DNA from: an uncultured Anaerolineae bacterium
Lineage (GTDB): Bacteria; Chloroflexota; Anaerolineae; Anaerolineales; Villigracilaceae
Reading direction: 5' to 3'
Assembly (NCBI GenBank): GCA_903854805.1
Contig: CAINXK010000277.1
Location: 1 to 42,528, forward strand
Length of the DNA: 42,528 nucleotides
Shown one piece after another: positions 8,879 to 18,354 of this stretch; the stretch's first letter is position 1, and every line of letters starts with the position of its first letter. Below the pieces are notes generated by a model that did not search any database, was not told the DNA's origin, and was given only the letters and a program-made list of their open reading frames with translations. Made by a program: the position numbers and the translations under genes.

Positions 8879-9255
8879 CAATACAATAAAAACGTAGACG
8901 AGGACGAGTAAATATCAAGGCGATTTCCAGAGAACCAGGCAACCATGGTGCAAGCTTGGCAGATGCGCAGATACTGAATGGACCTCCGAGTTGTGATGGC
9001 AAAATATTTTCTTGTAGATGCTGGTATTTTCTGGCAAAACAGAAACGAGTAGCCTGAACCGGAAACTGCAACCGTTACCAAGGCAGGATCACTTAGCAAT
9101 AGTCATATTAAAATATGGCAGGTTAGTTGATCAAACAAAGTGAGCTGGCTCCTAACCCTGTTGCATCACAACAGGGTTTTGTTTTAGAGTCGCTAAGCTG
9201 GGTGGTACCACGGGAGTCCCCTCTCGTCCCAACGGACGGAGAGGCTTTTTATTTT
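8879..9255 (+). ncRNA. T-box riboswitch leader, tRNA-Trp specific
   Basis: This ~375-nt untranslated leader fills the gap before trpE. Stem I shows the AGTA loop-E half at 8907-8910 and its GAA partner at 8976-8978, directly before the specifier TGG (8979-8981), the Trp codon. The apical loop GGTGCAAG (8947-8954) has the conserved platform sequence. The T-box motif AAGCTGGGTGGTACCACGG lies at 9195-9213. An intrinsic terminator follows: arm CCTCTCGTCC (9220-9229) pairs with GGACGGAGAGG (9234-9244, one bulge) before a T run. In this family uncharged tRNA binds the specifier and the TGGN bulge (here TGGT) and stabilises the antiterminator, so the operon is on when Trp-tRNA is short. A 10-bp hairpin at 9154-9178 is probably stem III. 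The stretch holds no credible coding gene. Confidence 0.93.
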
Positions 9256-9296
9256 AATTACTCAATATATTACTGAGACAAAAAGGAAACAAATCG

Positions 9297-10760
9297 ATGC
9301 TTCCAGAGACTCAAATCACTACAGTTACAACTCAGGGAATCAAAACAATCGTCCGCGAACTTCCTGCCGATTTAGAAACCCCCATCAGCGTTTATCTCAA
9401 ACTTCGAGATAGGAATCCATCCTTTTTACTTGAATCTGTGGAAGGTGGCGAAAGAATAGCCCGATACTCGTTTATTGGCATCCAACCAAGAGCCCAATAT
9501 ATTCTACGCGGCAACCGAATCCAGGTAATTGAAGGTACGTCCACTTACTCGATAGATATAGAACCTGGCACTGACCCAACCAATTTCTTGCAATCTGAAA
9601 TGGCGCGCTACCATTCCCTTCCCCAGCCCGGGTTGCCCCGGTTTATTGGAGGGCTGGTGGGTTACATGAGCTACGAAACCGTCCGGTTCTTTGAGCCGTC
9701 ATTAAGCTCACATACTCATCTCCATGATTTACCTGATGCCTTTTATCTGCTTGCCGATATCATTATTGCCTTTGACCACGCCCGTCGCAGTCTATTCCTG
9801 ATTGCAAATATCCTGGACGGGAATGATGCCGCCGCCAATAAAAAACTCGACGAGATTACAACTCTTATACGCTCACCCTTACAAGATGTAGCAAAAAATG
9901 CGCAGACAGCATCAGTTACAACATCAAACATGAGTAAAGAAGATTTCGAGAATAAAGTATCGATTGCCAAAGAACATATTGCGGCAGGTGATATTTTCCA
10001 GGTCGTACTTTCGCAACGTTTTGACCGCAAAACATCGGTGGATGCATTTGATGTATATCGGGCAGTACGCCGTCTAAACCCTTCTCCTTACATGTTTTTC
10101 TTCGATTTCGGGATATTCGAAAACGAACCTTTTTATGTAGTAGGAGCATCACCAGAAATGTTTGTCCGCCTTGAAAACCGGCGCGCAGCCCTCCACCCCA
10201 TCGCCGGGACTCGCCACAGAGGCAGCGATGCAGCTGCTGATAGCGCCCTGGCAGAAGAGCTGCTTGCCGATCCTAAGGAAAGAGCCGAACATGTCATGCT
10301 TGTAGACCTGGGTCGAAATGACCTGGGACGCGTGTGCGAATACGGAAGTATTGTCGTATCAGAATTCTCCACCATCGAACGTTACTCGCATGTCATGCAC
10401 ATTGTCTCCCACGTTGAAGGCAATATTCGCCCCAATTTAACAGCCTTCGACCTTGTCCGAGCAGCCTTCCCTGCAGGTACAGTCTCGGGCGCCCCCAAAG
10501 TTCGTGCAATGGAAATCATTTCAACCTTGGAATCTGAGGGACGTGGCCCATATGCAGGTATGATCGGCTACTTCGGTTTTGACGGAACCATGGATACCTG
10601 TCTTGCAATTCGCACGATGGTCGGGCGTGGCAATACTTTCAGTGTTCAAGCCGGCGCTGGAATTGTAGCTGATTCAGATCCGGCCTCAGAATATCTAGAA
10701 ACTGTCAATAAAGCCAGCGCAATGTTACGCGCAATTGATATAGCCGAATCAAATTCATAA
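9297..10760 (+). CDS. trpE: Anthranilate synthase component I
   Basis: Makes anthranilate from chorismate using ammonia delivered by TrpG; first committed step of tryptophan synthesis. The protein is 487 residues, normal for TrpE. The N-terminal feedback site is represented by FLLES (43-47), the element that binds tryptophan in TrpE. The C-terminal chorismate-binding domain holds [29 protein letters not shown] and the [17 protein letters not shown] motif. It is the first gene after the T-box leader, with AAGGAA as ribosome-binding site. It is expected to be controlled twice: by T-box attenuation and by tryptophan inhibition of the enzyme. Confidence 0.97.
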   Translation: MLPETQITTVTTQGIKTIVRELPADLETPISVYLKLRDRNPSFLLESVEGGERIARYSFIGIQPRAQYILRGNRIQVIEGTSTYSIDIEPGTDPTNFLQSEMARYHSLPQPGLPRFIGGLVGYMSYETVRFFEPSLSSHTHLHDLPDAFYLLADIIIAFDHARRSLFLIANILDGNDAAANKKLDEITTLIRSPLQDVAKNAQTASVTTSNMSKEDFENKVSIAKEHIAAGDIFQVVLSQRFDRKTSVDAFDVYRAVRRLNPSPYMFFFDFGIFENEPFYVVGASPEMFVRLENRRAALHPIAGTRHRGSDAAADSALAEELLADPKERAEHVMLVDLGRNDLGRVCEYGSIVVSEFSTIERYSHVMHIVSHVEGNIRPNLTAFDLVRAAFPAGTVSGAPKVRAMEIISTLESEGRGPYAGMIGYFGFDGTMDTCLAIRTMVGRGNTFSVQAGAGIVADSDPASEYLETVNKASAMLRAIDIAESNS

Positions 10761-10780
10761 ATCATTTATCAGGAGGATCT

Positions 10781-11842
10781 ATGATCTTAAATTCAAACAA
10801 ACCTCGCCTACTTACAGGTGACCGCCCTACTGGACGGCTGCATCTGGGGCATTATGTTGGATCGCTCGCAAACCGCGTCCGGCTCCAACACCAATACGAC
10901 TCTTTTTTCATTATCGCCGATTTACATACACTTACAACGCGGCCAGAACCAGGTTATATCAAAGACATTCCGTTATATATTCGCGAAATTGTGCTTGACT
11001 ACTTGGCCGTTGGTATCGACCCGCAAAATAGCACAATTTATATTCAATCCGCAATTCAGGAAACCTACCAACTGAATTTAATTCTGGAAATGCTGGTCAG
11101 TGTCACCCGCTTGAGGCGGATACCAACGCTCAAAGACATGGCTCGTGACGCTCACCTCGATTCGATGTCCTTCGGATTATTAGGCTATCCAGTATTGCAG
11201 GCTGTCGATATTCTCCTCCCTCGTGCCCAGGTCGTTCCGGTAGGAAAAGATAATCAAGCGCACGTCGAACTCGCTCGTGAAATGGCACACCGCTTCAATA
11301 ATCTTTATGGGGATACTTTTCCTGAACCGGAGGCGCTGATAGGCAATGTTCCAACCCTGGTCGGCACGGATGGACATAATAAAATGAGCAAATCAGTCGG
11401 TAACGCAATTTATCTTTCCGACGACGCACAAACCGTTGAAACGAAAGTCAAAGGGATGTACACCGATCCAAAACGTTTACACTCCACAGACCCCGGTACG
11501 GTCGAAGGTAATCCGGTTTTTGAATACCATGACGCGTTCAATCCAGACAAAAACGAGATTAGCGAACTGAAAGAGAGATATCGTGCTGGAAAAGTTGGAG
11601 ACGTGGAGGTGAAAACCAGGCTGGCTCGAGCAATAAATGCATTTCTCGACCCATTCCGCGAACGCCGTGCATATTACATGGCTCATCCAAAAATCGCACA
11701 AGATGTGCTTTCGCAAGGCATACACCGCATGCAATATGAAGCTGGCGAAACCATGGGAATTGTTCGGGCAGTAACCGGGTTATCATACTCAAACGAAATG
11801 TTTGCAGACGAAATCGATCTTTTCGGCGAATATGATGGCTAA
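10781..11842 (+). CDS. trpS: Tryptophanyl-tRNA synthetase
   Basis: Class I aminoacyl-tRNA synthetase that charges tRNA-Trp. It is 353 residues with the HIGH-type motif GRLHLGH (18-24) and the KMSKS motif (201-205). The motif [17 protein letters not shown] near the N terminus is typical of bacterial TrpRS. A strong ribosome-binding site, AGGAGG, lies 20 bases after the trpE stop, so the gene is in the same transcript. The placement between trpE and trpG is unusual and puts charging of tRNA-Trp under the same T-box that senses it. No other trpS copy is visible in the window, so this could be the only one in the genome. Confidence 0.96.
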   Translation: MILNSNKPRLLTGDRPTGRLHLGHYVGSLANRVRLQHQYDSFFIIADLHTLTTRPEPGYIKDIPLYIREIVLDYLAVGIDPQNSTIYIQSAIQETYQLNLILEMLVSVTRLRRIPTLKDMARDAHLDSMSFGLLGYPVLQAVDILLPRAQVVPVGKDNQAHVELAREMAHRFNNLYGDTFPEPEALIGNVPTLVGTDGHNKMSKSVGNAIYLSDDAQTVETKVKGMYTDPKRLHSTDPGTVEGNPVFEYHDAFNPDKNEISELKERYRAGKVGDVEVKTRLARAINAFLDPFRERRAYYMAHPKIAQDVLSQGIHRMQYEAGETMGIVRAVTGLSYSNEMFADEIDLFGEYDG

Positions 11843-12410
11843 GCCCATGCTCGCACTCATAGACAACTATGACTCCTTCACCTACAATCTTGTCCAATAT
11901 TTTGGCGAACTTGGTGCGGAGATCAAGGTATTTCGAAATAATAGCATCTCGATCGAGGCTCTGGAAGCACTCAAGCCATCCCATCTGGTTATATCACCTG
12001 GTCCCGGCGACCCTCTCAAAGATGGTGGAATTTCTCCAGAAGCCATGCTTTCCTTTAATGGAAAAATACCTATTCTTGGCGTATGCCTTGGACACCAATG
12101 CCTTGGAGCAATTTATGGAGGTCGCGTCGATCGTGCCCCAAAGCTGATGCACGGAAAAACTTCTGCAGTCATTCACAATGGAAAAGGAATATTTATGGGC
12201 ATTCCTTCACCATTTGAAGCCATGCGTTATCACTCCCTGGTTGTTTATCCTCCCGTCCCAGCTGAACTTGAAATAACAGCTACTACTCCAGATGGTGAGA
12301 TCATGGGTCTAAAACACAAAGACTATCCAACTTATGGGGTTCAATTCCATCCCGAATCAATTTTGACCGAATATGGAAAACTGCTCTTAAATAATTTCTT
12401 AAATCTTTAG
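11832..12410 (+). CDS. trpG: Anthranilate synthase component II (glutamine amidotransferase)
   Basis: Class I glutamine amidotransferase that supplies ammonia to TrpE. From the chosen ATG it is 192 residues. The triad is visible: nucleophile Cys in GVCLGHQ, and His and Glu in VQFHPES; the oxyanion region is SPGPGDP. Start choice is uncertain: ATG at 11832 and 11835 overlap the end of trpS, whereas ATG at 11847 would begin with [11 protein letters not shown], the usual TrpG N terminus. None has a strong ribosome-binding site, which fits translational coupling to trpS. It is a free-standing subunit, not fused to TrpD or TrpE. The same subunit can serve folate synthesis (PabA) in some bacteria; context favours TrpG. 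Confidence 0.93.
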   Translation: MMAKPMLALIDNYDSFTYNLVQYFGELGAEIKVFRNNSISIEALEALKPSHLVISPGPGDPLKDGGISPEAMLSFNGKIPILGVCLGHQCLGAIYGGRVDRAPKLMHGKTSAVIHNGKGIFMGIPSPFEAMRYHSLVVYPPVPAELEITATTPDGEIMGLKHKDYPTYGVQFHPESILTEYGKLLLNNFLNL

Positions 12411-12513
12411 CCACAATCCATTTTGATGATCAAAGCCTGATTTTTTTAATATCACAAATAAATCGGTCGACATAATCATCAAGGTATTGGGTTAAATTGC
12501 CCTGGAGGTACTA

Positions 12514-13548
12514 ATGCTGAAACCTTACATCGCCAAAGCCATTAACACTCAAAATCTTACGGCCGAAGAGGCCGAATCTGCCATGACAATTATCATGACC
12601 GGTCAGGCTACACCGGCCCAGGTTGGGGCATTTCTAGTAGCGTTGCGCATGAAAGGCGAAACGATTGAAGAAATTACCGGTTCGGTTCGCGCGATGCGTG
12701 CTGTTGCGGTAAAAGTAACCGTTTCGGACCGATCCACCCCAGTTTACGATATTGTCGGCACGGGTGGCGATGGCGCACACACCTTCAACATTTCTACAGC
12801 GGCAGCTTTTGTTGTTGCTGGCTGCGGACATAGAATAGCCAAACATGGAAACCGCGCTGCTTCATCACAATGCGGAAGCGCCGATGTATTAGCAGCCTTA
12901 GGCTTAAATTTAGACTTAACCCCAGAACAGGTCGGCAAAGCTATTGATGAAATTGGCATCGGATTTATGTTTGCTCCCAAGTTCCACCCAGCCATGAAAC
13001 ATGCCATTGGCCCGAGAAAAGAAATTGGTCAACGTACTATATTTAACTTGCTCGGACCTCTCACCAATCCCGCCAACGCAGATATTCAGCTTACAGGAGT
13101 TTACGCCCCTACTCTCACTGAACCAATAGCCTATGTTCTCGCCTCTCTGGGAAGCCGAGCCGCTCTGGTCATTCATGGCGCAGGTGGTACTGATGAACTC
13201 AATCCCTGTGGTATCAACCGCATCAGCCACCTGCAGAATGGTGTTGTTCGCAATTACGAGCTTGACCCAAGAAGTTATGGGATGGCCCCAGCGACAATCG
13301 CGGATTTGCGAGGTGGTACACCGGATGAATCCGCGCAACAAATGCGCGACATATTAGGCAACAAGCTGAAAGATGCCCGCAGGGATGCTGTGCTCCTTAA
13401 CGCTGCCGCTGTACTTTCCGCTGAAACAAATGATTTCGAAACTGCACTTTCAGAAACACGACATTCGATCGAAAGCGGTGCAGCCTTTGCCAAGCTCAAA
13501 TATTTAATCGAATACAGTCAATCATACGTTCAAGCACCCATCGAATGA
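12514..13548 (+). CDS. trpD: Anthranilate phosphoribosyltransferase
   Basis: Transfers phosphoribose from PRPP to anthranilate. It is 344 residues, full length. PRPP-binding GTGGDGAHTFNIST, the KHGNRAASSQCGSADVLAALG segment and GPLTNPA identify it. The ribosome-binding site CTGGAGG lies 7 nt before the ATG, after a ~100-base gap following trpG with no convincing terminator. The stop overlaps the start of trpC by four bases (ATGA). Confidence 0.97.
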   Translation: MLKPYIAKAINTQNLTAEEAESAMTIIMTGQATPAQVGAFLVALRMKGETIEEITGSVRAMRAVAVKVTVSDRSTPVYDIVGTGGDGAHTFNISTAAAFVVAGCGHRIAKHGNRAASSQCGSADVLAALGLNLDLTPEQVGKAIDEIGIGFMFAPKFHPAMKHAIGPRKEIGQRTIFNLLGPLTNPANADIQLTGVYAPTLTEPIAYVLASLGSRAALVIHGAGGTDELNPCGINRISHLQNGVVRNYELDPRSYGMAPATIADLRGGTPDESAQQMRDILGNKLKDARRDAVLLNAAAVLSAETNDFETALSETRHSIESGAAFAKLKYLIEYSQSYVQAPIE

Positions 13549-14348
13549 ACAACATACTCGATAAAATAATCGAACAGAAAAAAAAAGAAGTTGCAATGCT
13601 GAACACCACCAAATTGAGGGGTGCGGCAGAACATAGTCCCACTCCCCGCAACTTTATTTCGGCTATCAGAATGTCTGCAAAAGGGCAGCCGCCCCATTTG
13701 ATCGCCGAACTCAAACGAGCTTCACCCTCGAAAGGGATATTGGCACCCAATCTCGATTTATTCCAAATCGCAGATATCTACACGAAAAACGGCGCGGCAG
13801 CAATCAGTGTCCTGACAGACGAAAAATTTTTCTCAGGCAAATTAGAAATCTTACGCGAACTTCGTTTTACACATCAAATACCCATACCGCTGTTAAGAAA
13901 AGATTTTATTATTGACCAGTCGCAGATATTCGAAGCTCGCGCAAACGGTGCGGATGCAATATTACTGATCGTCGCGGCTTTGAAAGATGACACCCATCTT
14001 GCCAGCTTACATGCCTGCGCGCTAGACCTCGGTTTGGCCATTTTGGTGGAAGTGCACAGTGAAGCTGAAATCGTGCGGGCGTTAAGCTTGGACGGAATTC
14101 AGCTAATTGGCATCAACAATCGCAACCTCTCCACTTTCGAAGTCTCGCTAACCATGACAGAACATTTGCGCCCCATGATCCCATCCGAGATTACTGTAGT
14201 AGCTGAATCGGGAATATTCAGCTACAAAGACGTGGAGCGAGTCGCAAAAACGAATATTGATGCGATCCTGGTGGGCGAGGCACTGATTACTGCTACCGAT
14301 ATTGCTGCCAAAGTTAGGGAGCTAACCGGAATCATAGGTATGGAATGA
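13545..14348 (+). CDS. trpC: Indole-3-glycerol phosphate synthase
   Basis: Closes the indole ring from carboxyphenylaminodeoxyribulose phosphate. It is a 267-residue single-domain (beta/alpha)8 protein. Catalytic segments visible are LIAELKRASPSKG (catalytic Lys), LLRKDFIID, ILVEVHSEAE, LIGINNRNL and VVAESGIF. ATGA overlaps join it to trpD upstream and trpF downstream, indicating translational coupling. It is not fused to TrpF, unlike in enterobacteria. Confidence 0.97.
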   Translation: MNNILDKIIEQKKKEVAMLNTTKLRGAAEHSPTPRNFISAIRMSAKGQPPHLIAELKRASPSKGILAPNLDLFQIADIYTKNGAAAISVLTDEKFFSGKLEILRELRFTHQIPIPLLRKDFIIDQSQIFEARANGADAILLIVAALKDDTHLASLHACALDLGLAILVEVHSEAEIVRALSLDGIQLIGINNRNLSTFEVSLTMTEHLRPMIPSEITVVAESGIFSYKDVERVAKTNIDAILVGEALITATDIAAKVRELTGIIGME

Positions 14349-14980
14349 CTCACATCAAAATCTGCGGAATTACAGAATTGCATGATGCGATCGCTGCCAT
14401 TGAAGCGGGAGCAGATATGCTTGGTTTTAATTTTTATCCGCCTTCGCCACGCTCAGTTTCAGCCAAACAATGTGCACAAATCTCAGCGGTGCTAAATAAA
14501 GAATTCCCGCACATTACCCTGGTAGGTGTATTTGTTAATTTTCCCAATCATGAGGCAGAACAAATATTAAGTGATTGCGGCTTGCATCTCGCACAATTGC
14601 ATGGTGATGAGACTCCTGAAACGTTGGCAACCTTTCAAGGCAAGGCATACAAAGCTTTCCGGGGAATTCCCGAGCAACAAGATTACACCGAATACGTGCG
14701 AGCCACGCCCCATGTATTTCCGGCTTTTTTATTGGATGCTTCGGTTAAAGGACTCTTTGGAGGAAGTGGCAAAACCACCGATTGGTCAGCGGCAGAGAGT
14801 CTAGCCAAAATATTCCCGATCCTACTTGCCGGTGGTTTGACAGCTGAAAACGTCGCAGCTGCAATCTCTCATGTTCGTCCGTGGGGCGTGGATACCGCTT
14901 CTGGTGTAGAGCATTTGCCAGGGAAAAAAGATATCGGCAAAATGAAAGCTTTTGTCGAGGCAGTAAGATCAGCAGATTAG
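14345..14980 (+). CDS. trpF: Phosphoribosylanthranilate isomerase
   Basis: Isomerises phosphoribosylanthranilate for TrpC. It is 211 residues. The N-terminal KICGITELHDA carries the catalytic Cys; GADMLGFNFYPPSPRS, LAQLHGDE, LLAGGLTAENV and GVDTASGVE complete the barrel and phosphate site, including the catalytic Asp in GVDTASGVE. The start overlaps trpC by four bases. A 92-base gap with only a weak small hairpin separates it from trpB. Confidence 0.96.
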   Translation: MTHIKICGITELHDAIAAIEAGADMLGFNFYPPSPRSVSAKQCAQISAVLNKEFPHITLVGVFVNFPNHEAEQILSDCGLHLAQLHGDETPETLATFQGKAYKAFRGIPEQQDYTEYVRATPHVFPAFLLDASVKGLFGGSGKTTDWSAAESLAKIFPILLAGGLTAENVAAAISHVRPWGVDTASGVEHLPGKKDIGKMKAFVEAVRSAD

Positions 14981-15072
14981 ATTTTAAATAATATTAATCC
15001 TAAAGAGCTAATCCCAATTAGATATTCATCATCAAAGCATCATATTCATTTCATTGAGTAGGACACGGAATT

Positions 15073-16266
15073 ATGAAAACGAAATTACCTGCGAAGTTTG
15101 GGCCTTACGGTGGACAGTTCGTACCTGAAACGTTGATACCTGCGTTAATCGAGCTAGAGACTGCTTTTGTCGATTCACTGACAGATGCAACCTTCCAGCA
15201 AGAATATGATTATTTGATGGCATCCTACGTTGGAAGACCCACACCGATAACCTACGCGCGCAGACTATCGAAACAGCTCGGCGGGGCTCAAATATATCTA
15301 AAGCGAGAAGATCTGGCCCACACTGGGGCACATAAGATCAATAACGCACTTGGCCAGGCTCTACTAGTCAAACGCATGGGCAAACAAAGGGTGGTGGCAG
15401 AAACCGGCGCCGGACAGCATGGCGTAGCAACCGCCACGGTAGCTGCCTTACTCGGCCTCGATTGTGTGGTTTATATGGGAGCGGTTGACATTGCGCGCCA
15501 GGAACCTAATGTTTTTCGAATGAAGTTATTGGGTGCAGAGGTTCGACCAGTCACGAGCGGAACACGGACTTTAAAAGATGCAATTAACGAGGCCATTCGC
15601 GATTGGGTAACAAACGTACGCGATACGCATTATTTACTCGGATCTGCTCTTGGACCTCATCCATACCCAACCATGGTCCGTACTTTCCAATCTGTGATCG
15701 GAAGAGAGGCCAGGGCACAAATGCTAACAGAGATTGGTTGTCTACCAGATACTGTAATAGCTTGCGTCGGTGGTGGCTCAAATGCAATCGGAATTTTTAG
15801 CGGATTTTTGGAAGACACCAAGGTGGAATTAATAGGCGTGGAAGCCGGTGGGAAAGGAATTTCGTCAGGGAAGCACGCTGCTCGTTTCGGTGATCCTTCC
15901 AAAGGCCGAATTGGTGTGATTCATGGAACGCGAACCTACGTATTACAAACTGAAGATGGTCAGATTGCCGAAACTCATTCTGTCTCGGCTGGATTAGATT
16001 ATGCGGCTGTTGGGCCAGAACATGCCCTATTACGTGATCGCGAACGAGCTTTTTACACGTCGGCAACCGACCGTGAAGCGCTGGATGCTTTTTCAGTCTT
16101 GTGTAAAATCGAAGGTATCATTCCCGCACTGGAATCTTCACATGCGCTCGCCGAGGCTATTAAACGCGCTCCCTCGATGCGAAAAGATCAGATTATTTTA
16201 ATCAATCTATCCGGGCGGGGCGATAAGGATTTAAATACCGTCATCAATATTACGGGAGAAAAATAA
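15073..16266 (+). CDS. trpB: Tryptophan synthase beta chain
   Basis: PLP enzyme that joins indole to serine. It is 397 residues and belongs to the usual TrpB1 type that pairs with TrpA. PLP Lys lies in [13 protein letters not shown]; the catalytic Glu region is [11 protein letters not shown]; the phosphate cradle is [10 protein letters not shown]. The C-terminal region [12 protein letters not shown] and NLSGRGDKD are canonical. The stop codon shares one base with the trpA start. GGACACGGA before the ATG is a modest ribosome-binding site. Confidence 0.97.
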   Translation: MKTKLPAKFGPYGGQFVPETLIPALIELETAFVDSLTDATFQQEYDYLMASYVGRPTPITYARRLSKQLGGAQIYLKREDLAHTGAHKINNALGQALLVKRMGKQRVVAETGAGQHGVATATVAALLGLDCVVYMGAVDIARQEPNVFRMKLLGAEVRPVTSGTRTLKDAINEAIRDWVTNVRDTHYLLGSALGPHPYPTMVRTFQSVIGREARAQMLTEIGCLPDTVIACVGGGSNAIGIFSGFLEDTKVELIGVEAGGKGISSGKHAARFGDPSKGRIGVIHGTRTYVLQTEDGQIAETHSVSAGLDYAAVGPEHALLRDRERAFYTSATDREALDAFSVLCKIEGIIPALESSHALAEAIKRAPSMRKDQIILINLSGRGDKDLNTVINITGEK

Positions 16267-17072
16267 TGGACCGTTTATCGCATGCTTTCGACCGCAAACC
16301 AGTTTTCATGCCGTACTACCCTGTCGGCTACCCGGACTTGGAAACTTCAATAAATGTGATCGAAGCGCTGGCAAAACACGGTGCTGACATTATCGAAGTC
16401 GGGTTTTCCTTTTCCGATCCGTTGGCCGACGGCCCAATTATCCAAAAGGCCACCCAGACCGCACTGGAAAAAGGTATTACCTCCAAGAAAGTCCTTGCAG
16501 CAGTCGCTGAATTACGTAATCGAGGGGTACCCATTCCGCTCATCTTGATGGGTTATTACAATCCAATGCTTGCATATGGATTGGAAAATTTTATCCTTGA
16601 CGCGCATCATGCTGGAGCAGATGGTTTTATCATCCCGGACCTTCCCCCTGAGGAGGCCGGCGAATTGTCTAGCAAGTTGGGCGATTTACCTCAAATTTGC
16701 ATGCTTGCGCCAACCACATCCGATGATCGTATGGAGGAGATTGCACGCAAAGCAAAAGGGTTCATTTACCTGGTCAGTGTAACAGGGGTGACAGGGTCGC
16801 GTGCATCTTTACCAGATGACATAGCACCCTTGATTGAACGAGTTCGCAAGCATACAAACATTCCCGTTTGTGTCGGTTTCGGAATCGGTACACCTGAACA
16901 AGCACAGACAGTTGGCACCTTTGCGGATGGTGTTATAGTTGGCTCAGCCTGCGTACGCACAATTGGTGAAAGTCAGGACCCGGTAAAAGCTGCAGGCGAA
17001 TTTGCATCTCTTTTTGCCGCTGCACTCGGACGGGAAAAAAAGACCAGTATTGAAAATGAACCAAATATTTAG
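16266..17072 (+). CDS. trpA: Tryptophan synthase alpha chain
   Basis: Releases indole from indole-3-glycerol phosphate and channels it to TrpB. It is 268 residues. The catalytic Glu and Asp lie in IIEVGFSFSDPLADGP; ILMGYYNPM, GADGFIIPDLPPEE, FIYLVSVTGVTGSR and VCVGFGIGTPEQ are the standard barrel segments. It is the last gene of the pathway and shares one base with trpB. No clear intrinsic terminator is seen in the 76 bases before the next gene, so read-through into the envelope genes is possible. Confidence 0.97.
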   Translation: MDRLSHAFDRKPVFMPYYPVGYPDLETSINVIEALAKHGADIIEVGFSFSDPLADGPIIQKATQTALEKGITSKKVLAAVAELRNRGVPIPLILMGYYNPMLAYGLENFILDAHHAGADGFIIPDLPPEEAGELSSKLGDLPQICMLAPTTSDDRMEEIARKAKGFIYLVSVTGVTGSRASLPDDIAPLIERVRKHTNIPVCVGFGIGTPEQAQTVGTFADGVIVGSACVRTIGESQDPVKAAGEFASLFAAALGREKKTSIENEPNI

Positions 17073-17148
17073 CATCGACCATTTCTAAACTTTTTTGTTA
17101 AATTATTCTTATGCTCTACCAAAATTGCGATATGTTAGAATCATCAAG

Positions 17149-18348
17149 ATGAAGAAATATTTCGGGCTAATATTGGTTTTTTACCTATTCGCCTGCCAAC
17201 CTCAAAACGAAAGCATCCATGCAACCATCCTGGATGGGGATGGTGTCATTAGCCTGCAAACCGAATCTTTAACACCAAAATTGATTCTCGCACAGGCAGG
17301 TATCATCCTGGGTTTGGCGGATAAGATTCAATTTCACGGGGCTGACCTACCCGATGATTTTTCTTTACCTGCTGGCGGAACATATGTACTGCAAGTTCGC
17401 CGGGCACACACTCTGACATTAATTACCCCGGACGAAAAATTAATATATGAAACCGCGAGCGCAACCGTTGGTCGGGCACTGGCACAAATAGGATTACAGC
17501 TTTTTACTTCCGATTATGTAGCTCCACCCTTGGAAGCACCAATAACAAGCAATATAACAATTGTATATCGCCCAGCTAGATCTTTATCAGTCGATGCGAA
17601 TGGCAAAATAATTTCCATAAAATCATCCAGACAAACTGTTGGTTTGGCTCTCGCCTCGGCTGGAATCCCACTACTTGGGTTGGATAAAAGTCAGCCAGAC
17701 GAATCGGAAGCACTTCCAGCGGATGGCCAAATAAAAATTTATCGGGTCAGAGAAACTGTAACCATCTTGGAAACCAAGATACCATATTCCACCGAATATG
17801 AGTATTCAGCGGAACAACAACCTGGCGAACAAACAGTTGTTCAGCCCGGCGAATTGGGCTTAACTATCAGCCGCATTCGTACTCGCTATGAAAATGGTAA
17901 TGAAATTGCAAAGATAACCGATGCCCAAACTATCGTTCGCCAACCGAGACATAGCATTATCAGATTAAGTACTCAAACCCAAATTCAAACGATCGATACA
18001 CCGGATGGGCAGTTCCAATACTGGCGCGCAGTCCAGATGTACACTACGTCTTATTCGCCCTGCCGGTCTGGAACGAGCCAATGTTCTTACGGTACAGCCA
18101 GTGGTCTACCTGTAAAACAAGGAACTGTCGCGCTAATTCCTTCCTTGTTTAATCAGTTATCGGGCACGAAAGTTTATATTCCCGGATACGGCGTTGGCAT
18201 AGTTGCTGATGTCGGCGGGGGATTTCCAGATGGACGGCTCTGGATCGACCTTGGTTTCAGCGATGAGGACTATCAATCCTGGTCGGGAATGCATACTGTC
18301 TATTTTCTAGCCCCAGCTCCTCCAAGCATTCCAGCGGGTCTTAATTAA
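17149..18348 (+). CDS. Lipoprotein with DUF348 repeats, G5 and 3D domains
   Basis: A 399-residue envelope lipoprotein related to the YabE/Rpf-accessory type of wall proteins. Start ATG 17149 is chosen over an upstream in-frame codon at 17095 because it gives a proper lipoprotein signal, MKKYFGLILVFYLFAC, with lipidated Cys 16. Three DUF348-like modules follow (about 20-80, 84-140, 143-200), then a G5 domain (about 200-275: IPYSTEYEYS, GELGLTISRIRTRYENG). A C-terminal 3D-like domain follows (about 295-385: TTSYSPC, YGTASG, KVYIPGYGVGIVADVGGG, WIDLGF). 3D domains resemble the lytic transglycosylase MltA active site, so peptidoglycan cleavage or remodelling is plausible. TAGAAT at 17136-17141 lies 7 nt before the ATG and no ribosome-binding site is seen. 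Confidence 0.85.
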   Translation: MKKYFGLILVFYLFACQPQNESIHATILDGDGVISLQTESLTPKLILAQAGIILGLADKIQFHGADLPDDFSLPAGGTYVLQVRRAHTLTLITPDEKLIYETASATVGRALAQIGLQLFTSDYVAPPLEAPITSNITIVYRPARSLSVDANGKIISIKSSRQTVGLALASAGIPLLGLDKSQPDESEALPADGQIKIYRVRETVTILETKIPYSTEYEYSAEQQPGEQTVVQPGELGLTISRIRTRYENGNEIAKITDAQTIVRQPRHSIIRLSTQTQIQTIDTPDGQFQYWRAVQMYTTSYSPCRSGTSQCSYGTASGLPVKQGTVALIPSLFNQLSGTKVYIPGYGVGIVADVGGGFPDGRLWIDLGFSDEDYQSWSGMHTVYFLAPAPPSIPAGLN

Positions 18349-18354
18349 GGCAAC

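Noticed and set aside
8769..9099. Two overlapping minus-strand ORFs of about 100 codons
   Set aside because: They lie entirely within the trp T-box leader, show no domain and no ribosome-binding site.
12422..12457. Possible terminator between trpG and trpD (small hairpin followed by seven T)
   Set aside because: The stem is only about 5 bp of A/T-rich pairs; it is unlikely to terminate within the operon.
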